Below are positions 36,395-45,909 of a DNA stretch of 46,088 nt, piece after piece. The notes below the pieces were generated by a model. The model ran no database searches. It was given only the letters and a program-made list of their open reading frames with translations, and was not told where the DNA came from. The translations under genes were made by a program, and so were the position numbers. The stretch is from positions 1 through 46,088 of the forward strand of contig JAPFBP010000005.1 in the NCBI GenBank assembly GCA_029250275.1, read 5' to 3'. Numbering within the stretch: position 1 is the stretch's first letter; each line of letters begins with the position of its first letter. Source of the stretch: Candidatus Nitrosopumilus sp. Lineage in GTDB: Archaea; Thermoproteota; Nitrososphaeria; Nitrososphaerales; Nitrosopumilaceae.

Positions 36395-37590
36395 GTTTTT
36401 GTAAATCTTTTCTTTTGTAATTTATTAGCTTCTGTTGTCTGCATTCCCCACAATTCCACAAATCCTTTAGCTAATCTTTGATCAAATGTAGATTCTACTC
36501 CATAAGTTGCAATATCGTGACTGTACAATGAATTAATGGACTTTCTTCCGACAACTCTGAGACTTCCTTTGTACAACTTTAGTTTCACAGTTCCTGATAC
36601 TGGTTTTTGTGATGTTTCGATAAATCCATCTAGATCTGTTTTTAGTGGATCTTGCCAAAGTCCTGAATACACCAAATATGCCCATTCATCATCAATCATT
36701 GACTTGAACTTGTTTTCATGTTTAGTGTGCACCATTTTTTCTAAATCTGCATGAGCTTCAATTAGACAAGTTGCTGCTGGGGTTTCATACACTTCACGAG
36801 ATTTAATCCCTACTACTCTATCTTCAATGTGATCCACTATTCCAACACCTGCGTCTCCTGCTTTTTTGTTAATGTATTCAATTAGTTTTATTGGTTCCAT
36901 TATTTTACCGTCAACTTCTACTGGTATTCCTTCATTGAATTTAATTTCCAAGTATGTTGGTTTATCTGGCAAGTTTTTTGTTTTGACCCAAATGAATGCA
37001 TCATCTGGTGGTTCGCTGTATGGATCCTCTAATACTCCTCCTTCTATTGCACGTCCCCACAAGTTTTGATCAATGCTGAATCTTTTTGCTACAGGATCAA
37101 TTTCAATTCCATGTTTTTTTGCAAACTTTAGTTCTGTGTCTCTATCTAAATTTTTATCTCTAATTGGAGCAATGATTGGAAGATCAGAACCTGAACGAAA
37201 TGTGATATCGAATCTCACTTGATCATTTCCTTTTCCGGAACATCCGTGAGCAAGTGATGTTGCTTTTTCTTTTTTTGCAATTTCTAAAACTTTTTCAGCA
37301 ATTAATGGTCTAGCAAGTGCTGTTGCAAGACAATATTTTTTTTGATAAAGAGCATTTGCTTTAATTGATGGAAAAATGTAATCTTTGACGAATTCTTTTC
37401 TTGCGTCAATGTTATAGTGTTTTTTTACACCAAGTTTTTTTGCCTTTGCTGCAATTTTTTTCCAATCTTCTCCTTGTCCTACATCAACTGTAACTGTAAT
37501 GACGTCCATATCGTGTTCATCTTGAAGATACTTTACAACGACTGAAGTATCTAGTCCGCCTGAAAATGCAAGAATTCCTTTTTGAGTCAT
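36391..37590 (-). CDS. argG: argininosuccinate synthase
   Basis: GILAFSGGLDTSVVVKYLQ, LAHGCSGKGNDQVRFD. Confidence 0.97.
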   Translation of the reverse strand: MTQKGILAFSGGLDTSVVVKYLQDEHDMDVITVTVDVGQGEDWKKIAAKAKKLGVKKHYNIDARKEFVKDYIFPSIKANALYQKKYCLATALARPLIAEKVLEIAKKEKATSLAHGCSGKGNDQVRFDITFRSGSDLPIIAPIRDKNLDRDTELKFAKKHGIEIDPVAKRFSIDQNLWGRAIEGGVLEDPYSEPPDDAFIWVKTKNLPDKPTYLEIKFNEGIPVEVDGKIMEPIKLIEYINKKAGDAGVGIVDHIEDRVVGIKSREVYETPAATCLIEAHADLEKMVHTKHENKFKSMIDDEWAYLVYSGLWQDPLKTDLDGFIETSQKPVSGTVKLKLYKGSLRVVGRKSINSLYSHDIATYGVESTFDQRLAKGFVELWGMQTTEANKLQKKRFTKT

Positions 37591-37722
37591 AAAACATCTT
37601 TTCCGTCATATTTTGGAATTTATCTTTTGTGATGGGCGTAAATCAAATTATTTTTAAAAAATTTCTGACTAGCTTGAGCTAAAATTCGATGATTTTTTAA
37701 CCGACAAATATAACGCTGTTTT

Positions 37723-38751
37723 ATGAATACTCGATCGCTAATTTTTGCAAGTATTGTAGGAGTTATTCTGTTATCTGTATTGGTAGTATCTATGACTTTT
37801 AATGAAGAGTCAAATGAAAATAAAATCCGTATTGCATATTTCCCTAATATTGGACATGCAATTCCGATAGTAGGGATAGAGAACGGATTTTTTCAAAATA
37901 GTCTTGGAGATCAAGTGAAAATTGAAACTAGAGTTTTTGATAGTGGTCCACAAGCCATCGAATCTTTGTTTGCCAATTCAATTGATTTAGCATATGTAGG
38001 CCCTGGCCCTGCAATTAACGGATTTTTAAATTCTGAAAATCACAATGTAAAGATTCTTGCCGGTGCTGCCAGTGGTGGTGCTAGCTTTATTGTTCATCCT
38101 GATTCTGTAATAAATTCTGCATCCGATTTTGCTGGGAAAAAAATCGCTGCACCTCAAATTGGTAATACTCAGGATGTTTCCTTACGTCACTATCTATCAG
38201 AAAATGGATTACAAACAGCTGAAAAAGGTGGTTCTGTAATAGTTTACAATATATCTAATCATGATATTTACACATTATTTGTAAAGGGAGATATTGATGG
38301 TGCATGGATTCCAGAACCTTGGGCTACAATTTTAGTAACTGAATTAAATGGAAAACGATTATTCCATGAAGAAGAGCTTTGGCCAAATCAAGAATTTGCA
38401 TCTGTTCTTTTGATTGGTAATATTGATTTTGTAGAAAAAAATCCTGAATTAATTATAAATTTATTAAAATCTCATCATGAAACTGCAACTTGGATTAATC
38501 AAAATCCTATTGAGACTAGAATTATTTTCAATAATTTTTTGAATTCTCATCTTGGTAAATCAATATCTGATGATATTGTAGATGTTGCTTTATCCAATAT
38601 TGTAATCACTGCAGACCCTTTACCTAATTCAGTTTATTCATTTGCAGAAAAAGCAAATGCACTTGGGTATCTTGGAAGAAATGGATATGATTTGTCTGGT
38701 ATTTTTTACTACTTTGATACAAATTCTATTGAGGGGAATAATACAACATGA
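37723..38751 (+). CDS. ABC transporter substrate-binding protein (NitT/TauT/SsuA-like)
   Basis: IRIAYFPNIGHAIPIVG...IDLAYVGPGPAINGFLNS; N-terminal hydrophobic signal/anchor. Confidence 0.88.
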   Translation: MNTRSLIFASIVGVILLSVLVVSMTFNEESNENKIRIAYFPNIGHAIPIVGIENGFFQNSLGDQVKIETRVFDSGPQAIESLFANSIDLAYVGPGPAINGFLNSENHNVKILAGAASGGASFIVHPDSVINSASDFAGKKIAAPQIGNTQDVSLRHYLSENGLQTAEKGGSVIVYNISNHDIYTLFVKGDIDGAWIPEPWATILVTELNGKRLFHEEELWPNQEFASVLLIGNIDFVEKNPELIINLLKSHHETATWINQNPIETRIIFNNFLNSHLGKSISDDIVDVALSNIVITADPLPNSVYSFAEKANALGYLGRNGYDLSGIFYYFDTNSIEGNNTT

Positions 38752-39512
38752 CCAAACTTGAAGCAAAAAATATTGTAAAATATTTTAGCCATGACTCTCA
38801 CAAACTCAAGGCACTTGGTGGAATAAATCTTAAGGTTGAGGCTGGAGACTTTGTCTGTTTGGTTGGTCCTTCAGGCTGTGGAAAATCTACTTTTTTACGT
38901 ATAGTTGCAGGCTTGGAAACACCTGATGAGGGTCAAATTCTCTTTGATGGTCGTAATGTAACTGAAACTGGACCTGAAAGAATTATGGTATTTCAAGAAG
39001 GTGCTCTATTCCCATGGCTTAAGGTTAAAGATAATGTAGAATTTGGATTAAAGATGGCAGGTATTCCAAAAGAAGAACGTGCAAAGATATCTCACAGATA
39101 TTTGGATATGATGCAACTGACCAAATTTGCAGATTCGTATACTTATCAACTTTCAACAGGAATGAAACAGCGTGTAGCTATTGCTAGAGCTCTTGTAATG
39201 GATCCTGATGTGTTACTAATGGATGAACCATTTGCTGCCCTTGATGCACAAACTCGTGATTTACTATTAGTAGAAATGCAATTGATATGGGAGAAAACAA
39301 AAAAAACTATTTTATTTGTAACTCATAGTGTTTCAGAAGCTACAATACTTGGAACTAAAATAGTAATTTTTAGTAATCGACCATCAGTAATTAAAAAAGA
39401 ATTTGACAATAATTTTTCAAGACCTAGAATAACTGAAGATGAATCACTATTGAAATTTCAACGAGATATTTTGGCTGAACTACGACCTGAGGTAAAGAAG
39501 AGTAAAGAGTAA
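38748..39512 (+). CDS. ABC transporter ATP-binding protein (TauB/SsuB-like)
   Basis: VGPSGCGKSTFLR, LSTGMKQRVAIARAL, VLLMDEPFAALD. Confidence 0.95.
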   Translation: MTKLEAKNIVKYFSHDSHKLKALGGINLKVEAGDFVCLVGPSGCGKSTFLRIVAGLETPDEGQILFDGRNVTETGPERIMVFQEGALFPWLKVKDNVEFGLKMAGIPKEERAKISHRYLDMMQLTKFADSYTYQLSTGMKQRVAIARALVMDPDVLLMDEPFAALDAQTRDLLLVEMQLIWEKTKKTILFVTHSVSEATILGTKIVIFSNRPSVIKKEFDNNFSRPRITEDESLLKFQRDILAELRPEVKKSKE

Positions 39513-39517
39513 TAATT

Positions 39518-40276
39518 ATGGCAAAGAATTACACACTTTATAGAATTGTATTTTACATTGGAATCATTATGGTCTGGCAAATAATTTCAATGTCTGGTAT
39601 TTGGCCTGATAATATTTTCCCACCTCCATATGATGTGGCTGAAGATTTAGCATATGGTGCCGCAGATGGCAGTTTGTTTTATGGAATAGCTACTAGTATG
39701 TGGAGATTATCTATTGGACTTGCAATTGCAATTACTGGTGGAGTCATACTAGGAATTTTTATGGCAAGAATTGAAATAATCAATCAAACAGCTGGTTCTC
39801 TAGTTTTAGGATTACAATCAATCCCATCTATTGCTTGGGTTCCGTTAGCTATTCTTTGGTTTGGTTTAACTGATGGTGGAATAATTTTTGTTACTGTAAT
39901 TGGAGCTATCTTTGCAGTTACCATTAACACATACACTGGTGTCAAAAATATTGATCCTCACTTTATAGAGGCTGCTCGAAATATGGGTGCAAAGGGAAGT
40001 CAATTGATCACTGCAGTTCTCATCCCTGCAGCATTCCCATACATGATTTCAGGCTTTAAACAAGGCTGGGCATTTGCTTGGAGAGGCGTTATTGGTGCAG
40101 AAATCCTATTTTCCTTTCTAGGATTGGGATTCTTGCTTAATGCTGGTCGTTCTCTTAATGATGTATCTCAGGTCATTGGCATAATGGTTGTGATAATGGG
40201 AATTGGATTGGTAATTGATGGTGTGATTTTCAAAAGACTTGAAAATAAAGTAATGTCTCGTTGGGGATTGGGATAA
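39518..40276 (+). CDS. ABC transporter permease (TauC/SsuC-like)
   Basis: EAARNMGAKGSQLITAVLIPAAFPYMISGFKQG (EAA loop). Confidence 0.93.
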   Translation: MAKNYTLYRIVFYIGIIMVWQIISMSGIWPDNIFPPPYDVAEDLAYGAADGSLFYGIATSMWRLSIGLAIAITGGVILGIFMARIEIINQTAGSLVLGLQSIPSIAWVPLAILWFGLTDGGIIFVTVIGAIFAVTINTYTGVKNIDPHFIEAARNMGAKGSQLITAVLIPAAFPYMISGFKQGWAFAWRGVIGAEILFSFLGLGFLLNAGRSLNDVSQVIGIMVVIMGIGLVIDGVIFKRLENKVMSRWGLG

Positions 40277-40303
40277 TTTTATTCTGTTGAGAATTTAATT
40301 AGT

Positions 40304-41431
40304 TTAAATCTCTACAGTTTGATTCTTCTTTTCATCTTTTATCTTTAATGATACAACAAATGCGCATATGATAATTGCAATTGCAAAATACATGACTGCA
40401 ACATAATCAAATGTAAATGCTATTGCCCCTGCAGCTATAGGACCAATCACTGTTGCAATGGATAATGTTGAGCTGAATATTCCAGTTGATGTTGAACGTG
40501 GATTATTTTCCATCAAGTGAAAGTTTCCACCTATAAATAAAAATGCCCACGTGGCTCCAACTAGTGCCATAAATGGCATTGTCATCCACCACTCTGTAAC
40601 TACTGATAATCCTACAAAAACAAATGTTGTAAATCCAATTCCAATTTTAAATTTAGTTACATTGGATAGGTGAATTTTACTTGCCATCACATTCATTAAA
40701 ATAAATGCAGTCAGTGTATTTGCTACATATATAATTGAAATGTGATATAGTTCTCCTCCTAATTTTTCTATAATCATTATTGGAAGAATAGTCCAGACTG
40801 CTGCGGCTCCAATATGTCTTAGTAATAATGATAAAAACAGAAATTTATTTTTTAAAATTACTTTTTTGGTAGTTCCTGGAGTTAATTCTTTTACTTGTTC
40901 AGGATTTGGTAGTTTTATTGTAAATAATAATCCTATGACAAATGATACTGCACTAATTAAGAAAATTAATTTAAGATCATTTGCAATTCCTGCAGCAGTA
41001 ATGCCTGCAAGCCATCCTAATGCATGAAATGAAATTACTGTTACTGCTCTTTTTTTGTCAATATTTGCCTCATAGGTATATGCAATCATTGCAGGAATCA
41101 TAATTCCACTTGCAACTCCTGCCAAAATTCTCACCAAGAAAAACATACCAAGATCATCTGCAAAATAATGTAATCCAAATGCAATGGCGCATCCTATGAA
41201 GCCAATTCTGATGAATTTGAGCCTAGTTCCTTTCTTATCTGAGTGTCTTCCAAAATAGATTTCAGATAAAATCTGAGCAAAGCTAAATGATGCCACTAGT
41301 AATCCAATTTCAAAAATAGATTCTGTTACACCTTTTGCAATGATGGGCATAAAAACAAAGATTATGGAGATTCCGGCATGTTGAAAAAAGGTAGCACTAC
41401 GAACTAGATTGTTAACTGTTAACTTTTGCAT
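40304..41431 (-). CDS. MFS transporter
   Basis: Multi-TM; SEIYFGRHSDKKGTRLKFI loop. Confidence 0.85.
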   Translation of the reverse strand: MQKLTVNNLVRSATFFQHAGISIIFVFMPIIAKGVTESIFEIGLLVASFSFAQILSEIYFGRHSDKKGTRLKFIRIGFIGCAIAFGLHYFADDLGMFFLVRILAGVASGIMIPAMIAYTYEANIDKKRAVTVISFHALGWLAGITAAGIANDLKLIFLISAVSFVIGLLFTIKLPNPEQVKELTPGTTKKVILKNKFLFLSLLLRHIGAAAVWTILPIMIIEKLGGELYHISIIYVANTLTAFILMNVMASKIHLSNVTKFKIGIGFTTFVFVGLSVVTEWWMTMPFMALVGATWAFLFIGGNFHLMENNPRSTSTGIFSSTLSIATVIGPIAAGAIAFTFDYVAVMYFAIAIIICAFVVSLKIKDEKKNQTVEI

Positions 41432-41519
41432 AAATGTATAAAAAATCTACTTCCACCTAATTTCAACATACGTATCAATCCTACAATTTTTGGTTGTTTT
41501 TTCTGAAAAGAGTTAAACT

Positions 41520-42506
41520 GTGTCAACATATTTTGAAATTAGATTGACAGAAAAAGAACCATTTCTTGATGCAATGAAAAATCGAATACTATTGTTTGAT
41601 GGTGCAATGGGAACTGAAATCCAAAGACATGACCCAAAGCCAGAAGACTTTCCAAATAATCAAGATGGTTTTAACGATGGTTTAGTAATCACACATCCTG
41701 AATGGATTAAACAAATTCATAGAAATTATTTAGATGTTGGTTCTGATTGCATTGAAACAAATTCTTTTGGTTCAAATAAAATCAAACTTGATGAATACGG
41801 TTTTGGAGATCAAACTATTGAATTTAATAAAAATATTGCCACACTTGCATCTGAAGTTTGTAAAGAGTATTCTGATAAACCACGATATGTAATTGGGTCT
41901 ATGGGTCCAACTGGATATCTTCCAAGTTCTAATGATCCTGATCTTGGTCAAATACCATTAGATGAAATACGTGAAGCATTTGAGTTACAATCTGAAGGAT
42001 TAATTCTTGGTGGTGTTGACGCATTACTAATTGAAACAAGTCAAGATATTCTAGAGGTAAAACTTGCCATTGAGGCGTGTCACAATGCGATAAAAAAGAC
42101 TGGTAAAAAAGTCCCAATTATTGCAAATACTACATTGGATCAATACGGAAAAATGTTACTTGGCACAAATATTGAAGCTGCATACACAACTGTTTCTGAT
42201 ATGGGGATTGATGTTTTTGGATTAAATTGTTCTACAGGGCCTATTGAGATGAATCCTAGTGTTCAGTGGTTAGATGAGCAAGATGAACATAGCATATTGG
42301 TAGTTCCAAATGCAGGTATGCCTGAAAATAATGGAGGACAAGCAGTTTACAAAATGACTCCTGAACAAATGAGTAAAGCCTTGGGTGATTTTCTTAATGA
42401 ATACAAAAAAGTTCGAATTATTGGTGGTTGTTGTGGAACCAATCCTGAACACATCAAGGCCTTGAGGAAAGTAATTGATGAAAAAGCCAACTCTATCGAG
42501 GGTTAA
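41520..42506 (+). CDS. metH: homocysteine S-methyltransferase domain subunit of split MetH (GTG start)
   Basis: ILLFDGAMGTEIQ, IIGGCCGTNPEHIKAL Zn-binding motif. Confidence 0.9.
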   Translation: MSTYFEIRLTEKEPFLDAMKNRILLFDGAMGTEIQRHDPKPEDFPNNQDGFNDGLVITHPEWIKQIHRNYLDVGSDCIETNSFGSNKIKLDEYGFGDQTIEFNKNIATLASEVCKEYSDKPRYVIGSMGPTGYLPSSNDPDLGQIPLDEIREAFELQSEGLILGGVDALLIETSQDILEVKLAIEACHNAIKKTGKKVPIIANTTLDQYGKMLLGTNIEAAYTTVSDMGIDVFGLNCSTGPIEMNPSVQWLDEQDEHSILVVPNAGMPENNGGQAVYKMTPEQMSKALGDFLNEYKKVRIIGGCCGTNPEHIKALRKVIDEKANSIEG

Positions 42507-42538
42507 GTATTTACAAAAACAGATGTGATTCTATAACA

Positions 42539-45037
42539 TTGACAGTTCCAAGAGTAAGTTCAGCACTAAAAGCAGTTGATCTAAAACAAGTTCCTGCTCC
42601 TTTGATTATCGGTGAGAGAATCAATACTCAGGGTTCTCGTAAAGCAAAGAAAATGGTTCTTGAAGATGATTATGATGGTTTAGTTAAATTGGGTAGAATA
42701 CAAGTTGAGGATGGTGCACACTGTCTAGATGTTTGTGTTGCAACTACTGAACGTGCAGATGAATTAGAATTTATGATAAATTTAGTAAAACGATTAAGCT
42801 TAGAAATTGACGCTCCCCTTGTAATTGATTCTACAGATCCTGAAGTCATTGAAGCGGCTGTTACACAAATACCTGGAAGACCAATAATTAATTCAATAAA
42901 TCTTGAAGGCGATGGGAGTCGATTTGAAAAACTTGCTCCTATTATGGCAAAGTATGGTTTACCCTCAATAGCTTTGTGTATTGGACCTGAGGGAATGGCA
43001 AAAACACCTCAACAAAAAGTTGACACTGCAGAATTACTTTATGAGACAGGGAAAAAATATGGATTAAAAATTGAACAGTTCATTTTTGATGTACTTACAT
43101 TTACTTTGGCAACCGGAGAAGATGAATTTCTTGATGCAGGAAAAAACACTCTTGAAGGAATTAGACTAGTTAAAGAAAAATTTCCTAATTGTTACACTAC
43201 TTTGGGTCTTAGTAACATCAGCTTTGGTCTTGCACCCTATGCTAGAAAAATTTTAAATTCAATATTTTTGTATCATGCTGTCAAAACAGGCCTTGATACT
43301 GCAATAGTTAATGCAAAAGAGATTGTTCCTTATGGTGAAATTGATGAGAAAGAAAAAAAACTTGCAGAAGATCTAATCTTCAATACACATCCAAATGCAT
43401 TATCTGATTTAATTATTTATTTTGAGAATGTCCGAACTAAAAGTGGGACTGCTTCAAAGAAAGTTGATGTTGACCCTTCCTGGCCTGCAGGAAAACGTGC
43501 ACACTTTAGAATTGTAAATAGACTCAAAGATGGAATTCAAAATGACGTTGTATCTGCAATTGCTGAGAAACTTGGGAAAAATGATATTGTCAAAAATACT
43601 GATGGAATTCTATCTATTGATTTACCAAAAGAAGTTACACATGATAGTGCCATTAGAACGCTCAATGAAGATTTACTTCCAGCAATGAAAGAGGTTGGTG
43701 ACAAATTTGGATCTGGCGAACTGATCTTGCCATTTGTTCTAAAATCTGCAGAATGTATGAAGGCGTCAGTTGGCGAACTGGAGAAATATTTAGTCAAAGA
43801 AGAGGGAACCAGTAAGGGAGTGCTTGTTTTAGGTACTGTTTATGGCGATGTTCATGATATTGGCAAAAATCTTGTAAAGACAATTTTTCAAAATAATGGA
43901 TACACTGTACATGATTTAGGAAAACAAGTCCCGTTACAAAAATTTCTTGAAAAAATTGATGAAACAAAACCTGATGCAATTGGATTATCTGCATTACTGG
44001 TGTCTACATCAAAACAAATGAAATTCTTTGTAGAACATGCTCGGAAAAACAATATGAATATTCCAATTCTTTGTGGTGGTGCTGCAATCAACACCAATTA
44101 CATAAACAGAATAGCAAAAGAAGATGGAATTTACGAACCAGGGGTATTTTATTGCAATACTATGTTTGAGGGTCTCAAGACCATGGATGTTTTAGTTTCT
44201 GATAAAAAACCAAAACTATTAGCTGATTGGAAAGAAAAGTTAGAGAACTGGAAAGAAAAATCTATTACAACTATAGACCCTGACACACTTCCAAAAAGTA
44301 AGATTAAACCAGTTCAATCTCCTACTCCTAAAATAATTGGAGAACCAATTCGATTAAAATTAGATCAAATCAACATGTCTGAAGTTTGGAGTATGATTGA
44401 TAAGAAATCATTATTCAAATTATCCTGGGGTTTGAGAGGAAAAGCAGGCGCTGAATCTGAAGAAGAACATGAACAATTGTTAACTGAATGGAAAATTAGG
44501 ATAATTAGAGATAAACTCATTGAGCCTGAAATTGTTTATGGGTATTTCAAATGTCACAACAAGGACAGAAAATTATTAGTTGATAATCCTGCAGGTGATG
44601 ATGTTGAATTAGAATTTCCACGTTCAACAAAACCTGATCATTTGTGTTTAACTGACTATTTTGGTGAAAATGATATTGTTGCATTTCAATCTGTAACTGT
44701 TGGCAATAAGGTAGCAGATATTATTGAGCAATGGAATAAAGAAGACAAATACACTGACGCATACTATCTTCATGGGTTGGCAGTTGAGATTGCAGAAGCA
44801 TTAGCTGAATGGGTAAATCAAAGAATAAAATCTGAATTGAACTTGGAGAAAGGTGGTTTAAGGTATAGTTGGGGATTTCCTAGTTGTCCTGATGTAGCAC
44901 AACATCATCTAGTATGGAAATTATTAAAACCTGAAAAATCTGGAATGGAATTAACTGAATCTGGACAAATTATTCCTGAACAATCAACTGCAGCAATAGT
45001 AATTCATCATCCAGAAGCAAAATATTTTGTACTTTGA
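42539..45037 (+). CDS. metH: methionine synthase subunit: pterin-binding, B12-binding and activation domains (TTG start)
   Basis: IIGERINTQGSRKAK, GDVHDIGKNL B12 motif, LRYSWGFPSCPDVAQH activation domain. Confidence 0.92.
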   Translation: MTVPRVSSALKAVDLKQVPAPLIIGERINTQGSRKAKKMVLEDDYDGLVKLGRIQVEDGAHCLDVCVATTERADELEFMINLVKRLSLEIDAPLVIDSTDPEVIEAAVTQIPGRPIINSINLEGDGSRFEKLAPIMAKYGLPSIALCIGPEGMAKTPQQKVDTAELLYETGKKYGLKIEQFIFDVLTFTLATGEDEFLDAGKNTLEGIRLVKEKFPNCYTTLGLSNISFGLAPYARKILNSIFLYHAVKTGLDTAIVNAKEIVPYGEIDEKEKKLAEDLIFNTHPNALSDLIIYFENVRTKSGTASKKVDVDPSWPAGKRAHFRIVNRLKDGIQNDVVSAIAEKLGKNDIVKNTDGILSIDLPKEVTHDSAIRTLNEDLLPAMKEVGDKFGSGELILPFVLKSAECMKASVGELEKYLVKEEGTSKGVLVLGTVYGDVHDIGKNLVKTIFQNNGYTVHDLGKQVPLQKFLEKIDETKPDAIGLSALLVSTSKQMKFFVEHARKNNMNIPILCGGAAINTNYINRIAKEDGIYEPGVFYCNTMFEGLKTMDVLVSDKKPKLLADWKEKLENWKEKSITTIDPDTLPKSKIKPVQSPTPKIIGEPIRLKLDQINMSEVWSMIDKKSLFKLSWGLRGKAGAESEEEHEQLLTEWKIRIIRDKLIEPEIVYGYFKCHNKDRKLLVDNPAGDDVELEFPRSTKPDHLCLTDYFGENDIVAFQSVTVGNKVADIIEQWNKEDKYTDAYYLHGLAVEIAEALAEWVNQRIKSELNLEKGGLRYSWGFPSCPDVAQHHLVWKLLKPEKSGMELTESGQIIPEQSTAAIVIHHPEAKYFVL

Positions 45038-45138
45038 CATTATCCAAGATATAATAGATAAACTCTAAAATTTGATTTTAAATTAGTGATTTTTTATAAA
45101 AAATACCTTCATAAGTTAAAGTTACTTCTAGTATTCTT

Positions 45139-45408
45139 ATGAACAAATCTGAAATAATTTCTGAAATTGAAAGTAGAGTGAGTAATTCAGAAAAAGCAGA
45201 TTATGTTTTATGGACTGTTGGGATTACGGACACGCCAAAAATTCGAAAAGATCAACATGTTAATGAAGGTAAAAATGTTAAACATTGGAAGGATTGGTCT
45301 ACAGTCAGTGAAAAAGAAGGAAGAGATATCGAAGAGCGTTTTCTAGACAAAGGTATGAAGGGTGATACTGGAAATGAGGGTTTAGTCAGATATGTTTACA
45401 TCTTTTAA
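45139..45408 (+). CDS. small uncharacterised protein with GIY-YIG-reminiscent N-terminus
   Basis: VLWTVGITDTPKIRKDQH...ERFLDKGMKGDTGNEGLVRYVYIF. Confidence 0.7.
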   Translation: MNKSEIISEIESRVSNSEKADYVLWTVGITDTPKIRKDQHVNEGKNVKHWKDWSTVSEKEGRDIEERFLDKGMKGDTGNEGLVRYVYIF

Positions 45409-45529
45409 TTTAGATTGTTTTTAAAAATACACTTGTGTCAAAAAAATGTGAAATTTTAGAACATTAACATACTCTAAGAATAATGATGTTAAAATAATCG
45501 ATTTGTATTAGTATAGAGATTGATAATTT

Positions 45530-45592
45530 ATGGTTAAAAAAAATAAAATAGCAGTTGCAAGAATTGATGCTTTAATTAGGAAATTAATCTAA
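45530..45592 (+). CDS. putative 20-aa basic micro-ORF (MVKKNKIAVARIDALIRKLI)
   Basis: ATG to TAA immediately upstream of the RAM-domain gene; length makes this speculative. Confidence 0.25.
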   Translation: MVKKNKIAVARIDALIRKLI

Positions 45593-45606
45593 TTCAATTC
45601 AACGAC

Positions 45607-45858
45607 ATGCAAGCCTATATCTTGATTAAATGCACTCCTGGAAGAGAAAACAAAATAATTTCAGAATTTAGTGGATTGCAAGAAATAGTTGAAATTAATG
45701 GAATTTGGGGAGTGTATGATATTTTTCTAAAAGTTACAACTCTAGATCCTTTTGGCATAGATGCAATTGTTAAAAGACTACGAAATCATCCAGATATTAC
45801 TTTTACAGAGACATATGATGTGTTGTATGGACAAGGTGGAACAATAGATCGTAAATAA
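45607..45858 (+). CDS. stand-alone Lrp/AsnC ligand-binding (RAM) domain protein
   Basis: MQAYILIKCTPGRENKIISEFSGLQEIVEINGIWGVYDIFLKV; no HTH. Confidence 0.88.
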   Translation: MQAYILIKCTPGRENKIISEFSGLQEIVEINGIWGVYDIFLKVTTLDPFGIDAIVKRLRNHPDITFTETYDVLYGQGGTIDRK

Positions 45859-45890
45859 AATTGAAATTTATGGTTAAATTTTAGGTTGAG

Positions 45891-45909
45891 AAAATTCATT
45901 GTGAATTTT
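45891..45909. terminator. hairpin AAAATTCA-ttg-TGAATTTT followed by T-rich tract
   Basis: 8-bp perfect stem 33 bp after the stop codon at 45858. Confidence 0.4.

Noticed and set aside
41432-41519. Cobalamin riboswitch upstream of split metH
   Set aside because: The 88-bp interval is too short and shows no B12-box-like sequence or obvious extended stem structure.
42507-42538. Frameshift/pseudogene explanation for two MetH ORFs
   Set aside because: 32-bp gap with a clean stop; both ORFs have complete domain boundaries, so a natural split is more likely.
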